DNA from: Leclercia sp. UBA7405
GTDB lineage: Bacteria > Pseudomonadota > Gammaproteobacteria > Enterobacterales > Enterobacteriaceae
Reading direction: 5' to 3'
Length of the DNA: 6,446 bases
NCBI GenBank assembly: GCA_002469605.1
Contig: DKMV01000288.1
Coordinates: forward strand, 1-6,446
Part shown: piece by piece, positions 1 to 6,446 of the stretch
Layout of the letters: the number at the start of each line of letters is the position of its first letter
How positions within the stretch are numbered: the stretch's first letter is position 1
The notes under the pieces: model-generated
The model's database searches: none
The model's input: the letters and a program-made list of their open reading frames with translations, nothing else
What the model was told of the DNA's origin: nothing
Made by a program: the position numbers and the translations under genes

Positions 1-855
1 AAAGCTGACAACCCTTTTGATCTTTTACTCCCAGCTGCCATGGCAAAAGTTGCCGAAGAAGCGGGTGTCTATAAAGCAACGAAACAACCGATGACCACGT
101 TTTTCCTGGCGATCACCGCCGGTGTGTTCATCTCCATAGCCTTTGTCTTCTATATCACTGCGACCACCGGCACGGCCGGAATGCCCTTTGGTATCGCGAA
201 ACTGATTGGCGGCATCTGCTTCTCCCTGGGCCTGATTCTTTGCGTCATCTGCGGCGCAGACCTTTTCACCTCGACGGTGCTGATCGTGGTGGCGAAAGCC
301 AGCGGTAAAATAACCTGGGGCCAGCTGGCTAAAAACTGGATCAACGTTTACATCGGTAACCTGATTGGTTGTTTACTGTTTGTTCTGTTGATGTGGCTGT
401 CCGGTGAATATATGACAGCCAACGGCGGCTGGGGACTTAACGTCCTGCAAACTGCCGACCACAAAATGCATCACACATTTATTGAAGCCGTCGCCCTCGG
501 TATCCTGGCAAACCTGATGGTCTGTCTGGCCGTCTGGATGAGCTACTCAGGCCGCAGCCTGATGGACAAAGCCATGATTATGGTTCTGCCCGTCGCCATG
601 TTCGTCGCCAGCGGCTTTGAGCACAGTATTGCAAATATGTTTATGATCCCGATGGGTATCGTAATCCGTAACTTTGCGAGCCCGGAGTTCTGGACTGCAG
701 TTGGTTCAACCCCGGATAGTTTCTCTCACCTGACTATTATGAACTTCATCACAGATAACCTGATCCCCGTTACTATCGGGAACATTATCGGTGGGGGCCT
801 GCTGGTCGGGTTGACATACTGGGTCATTTACCTGCGTGGCGATAACCATCATTGA
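1..855 (+). CDS. focA: Formate channel FocA (lacks only its start codon)
   Basis: FocA is an inner-membrane pentameric channel of the formate-nitrite transporter family that moves formate out, and back in at low pH, during fermentation. The reading frame is open from base 1 and begins KADNPFDLLLPAAMAKV, which matches E. coli FocA from residue 2. The true ATG therefore lies just outside the window, and the ATG at 40 is internal Met15. With the missing Met the protein is 285 aa, the usual length. In E. coli numbering the pore residues are present: Phe75, Leu79 and Phe202 of the constrictions, Thr91 of the omega loop (CGADLFT) and the central His209 (SGFEHS, codon 622-624). Six membrane spans per subunit are expected and the hydrophobic pattern fits. 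pflB follows 50 bases downstream in the same direction, the standard focA-pflB operon. The FNR/ArcA-controlled promoters known upstream of focA in E. coli are outside the window. Confidence 0.97.
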   Translation, partial: KADNPFDLLLPAAMAKVAEEAGVYKATKQPMTTFFLAITAGVFISIAFVFYITATTGTAGMPFGIAKLIGGICFSLGLILCVICGADLFTSTVLIVVAKASGKITWGQLAKNWINVYIGNLIGCLLFVLLMWLSGEYMTANGGWGLNVLQTADHKMHHTFIEAVALGILANLMVCLAVWMSYSGRSLMDKAMIMVLPVAMFVASGFEHSIANMFMIPMGIVIRNFASPEFWTAVGSTPDSFSHLTIMNFITDNLIPVTIGNIIGGGLLVGLTYWVIYLRGDNHH

Positions 856-859
856 TGGT
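845..859 (+). other. Small hairpin over the focA stop codon
   Basis: The dyad ACCATC-ATT-GATGGT forms a 6-bp stem with a 3-base loop in the transcript. It spans the last His codons and the TGA stop of focA (853-855). It is short and lacks a U tract, so it is not a terminator. It could mark an RNA processing point or affect ribosome release between focA and pflB, but that is inference. Part of the symmetry comes from the conserved His-His end of FocA and may be incidental. Confidence 0.4.
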
Positions 860-890
860 GTCTCAGGCAGTAAATAAAAAATCCACTTAA

Positions 891-905
891 GAAGGTAGGT
901 GTTAC
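891..905 (+). promoter_or_regulatory. pflB ribosome binding site
   Basis: GAAGGTAGGT at 891-900 gives two overlapping Shine-Dalgarno-like AGG cores, about 10 and 6 bases before the ATG at 906. A strong initiation site suits PflB, one of the most abundant anaerobic proteins in enterobacteria, and would let pflB be translated far more than the upstream focA on the same mRNA. The match supports the start MSELNEK. Confidence 0.8.
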
Positions 906-3188
<2,283 letters not shown>

Positions 3189-3207
3189 TGTGAATTGACT
3201 GAAACCG

Positions 3208-3221
3208 CGCCTTAAAAGGCG
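3208..3221 (+). other. Short hairpin after pflB, upstream of the terminator
   Basis: CGCCTT-AA-AAGGCG is a perfect 14-base palindrome that can form a compact 6-bp stem, starting 19 bases after the pflB stop. It has no U tract. Its right side (AAAAGGC, 3214-3220) can also pair with GCCTTTT (3248-3254) in the following terminator stem, so the two structures could compete. It may serve as a 3' end stabiliser for pflB mRNA; this is inference. Confidence 0.4.
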
Positions 3222-3227
3222 TACAAT

Positions 3228-3255
3228 AAAGGCTCCACGTCAGTGGGGCCTTTTT
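3228..3255 (+). terminator. Rho-independent terminator after pflB
   Basis: Arms AAAGGCTCCAC (3228-3238) and GTGGGGCCTTT (3243-3253) pair over 11 bp, with one T-G wobble (3234/3247) and a GTCA loop. Five T residues (3251-3255) end the structure, of which the first three belong to the right arm. The U tail is short, so termination may be partial. That would let some focA-pflB transcripts reach pflA while keeping PflA far below PflB, as expected for an enzyme and its catalytic activator. Confidence 0.75.
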
Positions 3256-3291
3256 AACACCACCCTGCCCCAGTCTCTTTTGTCCGCTATC

Positions 3292-3297
3292 TATACT
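3292..3297 (+). promoter_or_regulatory. Possible -10 element of a pflA promoter
   Basis: TATACT matches the sigma-70 -10 consensus at five of six positions and lies 93 bases before the pflA ATG, just beyond the pflB terminator. No good -35 hexamer stands at 16-18 bases upstream, and there is no extended TGn. In E. coli the activase gene is reported to have its own weak promoter in this spacer in addition to readthrough, so a promoter is expected here. This exact site is only a candidate. An 8-base palindrome TGTGCACA (3342-3349) also lies in the spacer, with no assigned role. Confidence 0.25.
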
Positions 3298-3375
3298 CAA
3301 TGGATAACAGCCAAAATAGACTCGACACAGTCAGTACGAGCTGTGCACATATCAGGTCCAGGACGGGCCGAAGCT

Positions 3376-3390
3376 GGAGATATCACCGCA
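3376..3390 (+). promoter_or_regulatory. pflA ribosome binding site
   Basis: GGAG at 3376-3379 lies 11 bases before the ATG at 3391. It supports initiation at [10 protein letters not shown] rather than at the in-frame TTG at 3280, which would add 37 residues absent from the family. The spacing is slightly long, suggesting moderate translation. Confidence 0.6.
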
Positions 3391-4131
3391 ATGTCAACTA
3401 TTGGTCGCATTCACTCCTTTGAGTCCTGTGGCACCGTCGATGGCCCGGGCATTCGTTTTATTACCTTTTTCCAGGGCTGCCTGATGCGCTGCCTGTACTG
3501 CCATAACCGCGATACCTGGGATACGCACGGTGGTAAAGAAGTCACCGTTGAAGAGTTAATGAAAGAGGTGGTGACCTATCGCCACTTTATGAATGCCTCA
3601 GGCGGCGGCGTTACGGCATCAGGCGGCGAAGCCATGCTGCAGGCTGAGTTTGTTCGCGACTGGTTCCGCGCCTGCCATGAAGAGGGCATCCACACCTGTC
3701 TCGATACCAACGGTTTTGTACGTCGTTACGACCCGGTTATCGATGAACTGCTGGAAGTGACCGACCTGGTGATGCTCGATCTGAAACAGATGAATGACGA
3801 GATCCACCAGAACCTGGTTGGTGTCTCTAACCATCGCACCCTCGAGTTTGCCAAATACATCTCCGGTAAGGGGATCAAAACCTGGATCCGCTACGTGGTG
3901 GTGCCGGGCTGGTCAGATGATGATGACTCTGCCCACCGTCTTGGCGAATTCACCCGCGATATGGGCAACGTCGAGAAAATCGAACTGCTGCCCTACCACG
4001 AGCTGGGCAAACATAAATGGGTCGCGATGGGGGAAGAGTACAAGCTTGATGGCGTAAAACCGCCGAAGAAAGAGACCATGGAGAGGGTCAAAGGCATACT
4101 CGAACAGTACGGCCACAAGGTAATGTATTAA
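3391..4131 (+). CDS. pflA: Pyruvate formate-lyase activating enzyme PflA
   Basis: PflA is a cytoplasmic radical SAM enzyme that uses a [4Fe-4S] cluster and S-adenosylmethionine to abstract hydrogen from Gly734 of PflB, creating the catalytic glycyl radical. The product from 3391 is 246 aa, the usual length. The cluster motif CX3CX2C is at residues 30, 34 and 37 counting Met ([12 protein letters not shown], first Cys codon 3478-3480). The SAM-binding GGE is at 78-80 (ASGGEAM). The residues that bind the monovalent cation in E. coli PflA are conserved in LDTNGF (Asp105, Thr106) and VMLDLK (Met128, Asp130). The C-terminal half is nearly identical to the remembered E. coli protein. The start is set by homology and by GGAG at 3376. 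It lies 202 bases after pflB and is partly insulated from it by a terminator. The gene ends directly in a strong terminator shared with the convergent gene. Confidence 0.98.
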   Translation: MSTIGRIHSFESCGTVDGPGIRFITFFQGCLMRCLYCHNRDTWDTHGGKEVTVEELMKEVVTYRHFMNASGGGVTASGGEAMLQAEFVRDWFRACHEEGIHTCLDTNGFVRRYDPVIDELLEVTDLVMLDLKQMNDEIHQNLVGVSNHRTLEFAKYISGKGIKTWIRYVVVPGWSDDDDSAHRLGEFTRDMGNVEKIELLPYHELGKHKWVAMGEEYKLDGVKPPKKETMERVKGILEQYGHKVMY

Positions 4132-4164
4132 AAAAAAGCCCGGTTTCTGAACCGGGCTTTTTTT
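4131..4164. terminator. Bidirectional terminator between pflA and ycaD
   Basis: The left arm A-tract plus GCCCGGTT (4131-4145) pairs with AACCGGGC plus a T-tract (4150-4164) around a TCTG loop. The stem is 15 bp, of which the outer part is A-T only. A run of seven T on the + strand and seven A (T on the minus strand) make it work in both directions. It serves pflA from the left and ycaD from the right. Its first base is the last base of the pflA TAA, and it ends two bases before the ycaD stop. Confidence 0.92.
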
Positions 4165-4166
4165 CA

Positions 4167-5315
4167 TCAGGCATGTGCCACAGGGGTAGGATGTTCGCCC
4201 GCTTTGCGCAGCAGCATCAGCAGATAGATAAACGACACGCTGGCAATCATGATAAACAGCAGATTGTCAGAGAAATTCTGCATCAGCATGGCGGTAAAGG
4301 TCGGCCCCAGCAGGCTGCCAATGGTATAACTCAGCAGCAGCGCCTGATTCATCGCCACCAGCTGGTGATGCTCAACTTTCTCACAGGCCCAGGCCATCGC
4401 CACCGGGTAGAGAGTAAAACCAGCAGCGCCGAGGATAAATAACGCCGGCGCCATCGCCGCGTTGCTCAGCATGGCCAGACATCCCATGATGACTATAAAA
4501 ACCTGCACCCGCAGCACCAGCAGACGCCCAAAGCGATCCGCGAGACGCCCAACCGGCCACTGACCCAGAATCCCCGCGCTGACCATCACCGCCATCCAGA
4601 AGCCAATACCCGAGTCGCTAACGCCCTGATGGTTCAGATAGAGAGGCATCAGGCCGTACAGCGAGCCCAGCACAATCCCGGAGATAATGCAGCCGTTCAC
4701 CCCAAGGCGTGCCTGGCGCAGTCTGAGCATTGGCCAGACGTGGGTAGCTTCCTGGTGTTCACTGTTCTGGTTAACAATACGGGTAAAGAGCAGCGGAAGG
4801 ATCGCTGCCAACACCATTCCCGTCACCCAGGGCAGGACGCTCATCAGATCGGTAGGTAATTTGCTTACCATCAGCTGGCCCAGTACGGTGCCAACGTAAT
4901 AAACCATCATATAGGCCGCCAGCAGACGCCCGCGGTTACGGGAGGTGCCGCTGCACATCAGGGCGCTTTCGACCACTACCCAAATCATTGCGCAACCCAC
5001 ACCCGCAATAAAGCGCCATGCCAGCCAGCTCCAGAACCCCACCATCAGACCCAGGCCAACGCAGCCCGCAGCAAAAATCAGCGATGCCAGATAGTAACTG
5101 CGATTAAAACCGAAGCGTTTTATCAGGCTGCCCGTCAATAAGGTTCCCAGTAAATTACCGGTAAAAAAGGACGAGCTAACCATACCCACCTGCCAGGTCG
5201 GTAAATTTTCATGGGTAAGCCAGAGCGGGACGAGGGTATTTAATACCGCTATCGCCAGCGTCAGCAGAAGCAGGCCACAGAGCAATAAAAGCACTGGCCG
5301 GGTATAGGTGGACAT
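4167..5315 (-). CDS. ycaD: Major facilitator superfamily transporter YcaD
   Basis: This is an inner-membrane secondary transporter of the major facilitator superfamily; its substrate is not established. The product is 382 aa, the same as E. coli YcaD, which it matches closely by memory (for example [15 protein letters not shown] and [16 protein letters not shown]). About twelve hydrophobic segments are visible, in two halves joined by a polar loop near residues 180-203. The MFS signature after the second segment is seen as [12 protein letters not shown] (62-73), with a clearer copy in the second half as [10 protein letters not shown] (256-265), the usual duplicated layout. The start ATG (5315-5313 on the minus strand) matches the family N-terminus MSTYTRPV, although no clear Shine-Dalgarno sequence precedes it. 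A promoter candidate lies about 40 bases upstream. It is convergent with pflA and follows dmsC in the same direction, but two terminators intervene, so it is probably transcribed alone. Confidence 0.93.
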   Translation of the reverse strand: MSTYTRPVLLLLCGLLLLTLAIAVLNTLVPLWLTHENLPTWQVGMVSSSFFTGNLLGTLLTGSLIKRFGFNRSYYLASLIFAAGCVGLGLMVGFWSWLAWRFIAGVGCAMIWVVVESALMCSGTSRNRGRLLAAYMMVYYVGTVLGQLMVSKLPTDLMSVLPWVTGMVLAAILPLLFTRIVNQNSEHQEATHVWPMLRLRQARLGVNGCIISGIVLGSLYGLMPLYLNHQGVSDSGIGFWMAVMVSAGILGQWPVGRLADRFGRLLVLRVQVFIVIMGCLAMLSNAAMAPALFILGAAGFTLYPVAMAWACEKVEHHQLVAMNQALLLSYTIGSLLGPTFTAMLMQNFSDNLLFIMIASVSFIYLLMLLRKAGEHPTPVAHA

Positions 5316-5351
5316 GGATGATAAACCGTGAGGAAGTCAGATTTCGTGCGC

Positions 5352-5379
5352 ATCATGCCACTGGCAAAAACAAAGTCAA
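5352..5379 (-). promoter_or_regulatory. Probable sigma-70 promoter of ycaD
   Basis: On the minus strand TTGACT (5379-5374) and CATGAT (5357-5352) are separated by 16 bases. A TGG just before the -10 makes it an extended -10 element. The -35 matches consensus at five of six positions and the -10 at four of six. Transcription would start near 5345, giving a leader of about 30 bases before the ycaD ATG. No operator was recognised. A second, weaker TATAAA (minus strand, 5426-5421) lies further upstream. Confidence 0.5.
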
Positions 5380-5495
5380 TCCGCTGTTTTCTGCCCCCCG
5401 CACGATTTGTATCCTGTCGATTTATAAAACTTATCCTGCGTATCAACGCAACGCGGGGAAAATAAATTATCTGTTTGTTTTAATTAATTTAAGGC

Positions 5496-5515
5496 AAAAA
5501 AAGAGCGAAACGCTC
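5496..5515 (-). terminator. Second terminator downstream of dmsC
   Basis: On the minus strand GAGCG-TTT-CGCTC (5515-5503) is followed at once by seven T (5502-5496). The stem is only 5 bp but GC-rich with a tight loop, and the U tract is uninterrupted. It lies about 20 bases beyond the first dmsC terminator and faces the same way, giving a tandem pair ahead of the ycaD promoter. Confidence 0.65.
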
Positions 5516-5535
5516 AGTTGAAAAATTTCATGATG

Positions 5536-5572
5536 AAAAAAAAGAAAGCCGGGTATTAAGTCCCGGCTTTTT
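5536..5572 (-). terminator. Terminator of the dmsABC operon
   Basis: AAAGCCGGG (5545-5553) and CCCGGCTTT (5562-5570) form a perfect 9-bp stem with an 8-base loop. On the minus strand the stem is followed by C and eight T (5543-5536), a classic intrinsic terminator starting about 20 bases past the dmsC stop. The + strand side carries TTTTT (5568-5572), so it could also stop + strand transcription, although no + strand gene precedes it. Confidence 0.88.
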
Positions 5573-5588
5573 ATAACGAAATTTAAAC

Positions 5589-6446
5589 TTAACCGGCGAC
5601 GGCCATTCCCACCGTCATATGCAGGCCGTAAAAGACGCCCCGGCCCAGCAGTTCACCCGCCAGAACAAGTACCAGCGCTACCGACAGCAGCGGTACGGCA
5701 GGCTGGTAGCCTTTCAGTTGCGGCACGATCCAGCAGAGCAGCGCGGCGGCCAGCAGCACTATCCGCCAGGCCATCAGCGCACCGTAGTCCGGTATCAGCG
5801 CCGAGGCCTGCTGTACCGAGCTGTGGATCCCGGCAAGCTCCGCCCCCTGCATCAGCGACACCACTACGCTCACCATCAGCGCCAGTAGCGTCACGGCAGG
5901 CAGCAGACGCATCGCCCAGCCTTCGACACCCGCCACGCGCAGCAGCAGATAACCAAGCAGCGGGCCGCCAATGAACAGGGTCAGGAAGAAGGTCAACGGC
6001 GTCCACAGGCTGTACCAGGTCGGCACGGTATCGATAGTGTTATAGACCCGCACCATCATCCAGACAAAGACCACGCCCAGCACCATAGTCACGATAAGCC
6101 ACAGGGCGCGCAGCGCGGCGGGCAGCTTATTCAGCACGGCAAGCAGCCAGCCAAGCCCCCCTACCGCGAAGAAGATCGCCCCGCTGGCGATCTCGTTGCT
6201 GAGCGCCGACGCCCCAATGCGGTTAAGGGAGTTGAACGCCCGCATGGGCGAGCCGAGGTGCAGGGTCGAGGCGATAAACCCTATCCCCATTAGCACCCAC
6301 AGGCCAAACATGGTGGCGATCAGCCGCTGCCGTTTTTCTGCCCGCAGGTTGCTATTTAGCAGCGCAATCGCGAGCACAATAAAGCTCCCTACCACGCACT
6401 GCCCGAACACCGTAAAGATCATTAACGGCCATTCATGCCATCCGCT
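5589..6446 (-). CDS. dmsC: DMSO reductase membrane anchor DmsC (lacks first two codons)
   Basis: DmsC is the integral membrane subunit of the DmsABC dimethyl sulfoxide reductase. It anchors DmsA and DmsB and oxidises menaquinol, passing electrons to the iron-sulfur clusters of DmsB in anaerobic respiration. The frame is open to the window end and reads SGWHEWPLMIFTVFGQC, matching E. coli DmsC from residue 3, so only Met-Gly is missing and the full protein would be the usual 287 aa. The methionine at 6422-6420 is internal. Both residues linked to quinol binding in E. coli are present in the same numbering: His65 (STLHLGSPM) and Glu87 (ALSNEIASG). Hydrophobic segments fit the known eight spans. 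dmsA and dmsB are expected just beyond the right edge, on the same strand. The stop at 5591-5589 is followed by two tandem terminators. Confidence 0.97.
   Translation of the reverse strand, partial: SGWHEWPLMIFTVFGQCVVGSFIVLAIALLNSNLRAEKRQRLIATMFGLWVLMGIGFIASTLHLGSPMRAFNSLNRIGASALSNEIASGAIFFAVGGLGWLLAVLNKLPAALRALWLIVTMVLGVVFVWMMVRVYNTIDTVPTWYSLWTPLTFFLTLFIGGPLLGYLLLRVAGVEGWAMRLLPAVTLLALMVSVVVSLMQGAELAGIHSSVQQASALIPDYGALMAWRIVLLAAALLCWIVPQLKGYQPAVPLLSVALVLVLAGELLGRGVFYGLHMTVGMAVAG

Noticed and set aside
17..30. TTGAT resembling half of an FNR box.
   Set aside because: It lacks the second half-site (ATCAA) and encodes the conserved FocA residues near Asp7-Leu8.
40..855. Treating the ATG at 40 as the focA start (271 aa).
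   Set aside because: The frame is open to base 1 and residues 2-14 match E. coli FocA (KADNPFDLL). The true start lies just outside the window.
5261..5521. Short open frames on both strands in the ycaD-dmsC spacer (61 aa on the minus strand, 67 aa on the plus strand).
   Set aside because: The minus-strand one covers the ycaD promoter and the ycaD 5' end in another frame. Neither has a convincing ribosome binding site or a recognisable sequence, and the plus-strand one runs through the terminator region.
5407..5572. A possible plus-strand small RNA ending at the bidirectional terminator at 5545-5572.
   Set aside because: The best plus-strand promoter (TTGTAT at 5407 with CTTATC at 5430) is a poor match, and the terminator is explained by dmsC.
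5653..6006. 117-codon minus-strand frame and an 89-codon plus-strand frame within dmsC.
   Set aside because: Both are out-of-frame shadows of GC-rich dmsC, with Ala/Gly/Arg-rich or His/Arg/Gln-rich composition.
5589..6422. Treating the methionine at 6422 as the dmsC start (277 aa).
   Set aside because: The upstream codons encode SGWHEWPL, the known DmsC N-terminus, so the gene runs off the window edge.

Overview
The window is a stretch of enterobacterial chromosome (family Enterobacteriaceae) carrying the core of anaerobic mixed-acid fermentation plus the end of a DMSO respiration operon. Proteins match the remembered Escherichia coli products in length and in every functional residue checked: FocA 285 aa, PflB 760, PflA 246, YcaD 382, DmsC 287. 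Gene order and substitutions differ from E. coli K-12, so a relative such as Enterobacter, Klebsiella or Citrobacter is likelier; the genus cannot be fixed from sequence reading alone.

Layout. On the + strand: focA (1-855, missing only its start codon at the window edge), a 50-base gap with the pflB ribosome binding site, pflB (906-3188), a 202-base spacer with two small hairpins (the second a terminator-like stem) and the pflA translation start region, then pflA (3391-4131). A strong symmetric terminator (4131-4164) separates pflA from the convergent gene ycaD (4167-5315, minus). A 273-base spacer (5316-5588) holds a probable ycaD promoter and two tandem minus-strand terminators. dmsC (5589-6446, minus) ends the window, missing only its first two codons.

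How the genes work together. PflA, a radical SAM enzyme, installs a glycyl radical on PflB. PflB then splits pyruvate with CoA into acetyl-CoA and formate, and FocA moves formate across the inner membrane. DmsC anchors the DmsAB catalytic dimer and passes menaquinol electrons to it, so both ends of the window serve anaerobic energy metabolism. YcaD is a major facilitator transporter of unknown substrate.

Novelty. I see no mobile element, CRISPR array, RNA gene or undescribed system. The points worth a second look are local: absence of the genes that E. coli K-12 has between pflA and ycaD (ycaK, ycaN, ycaM) and between ycaD and dmsC (ycaC), tandem terminators behind dmsC, a possibly switchable hairpin pair after pflB, and a hairpin over the focA stop codon. 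Statements about E. coli gene order and residue numbering come from memory, not from a search.
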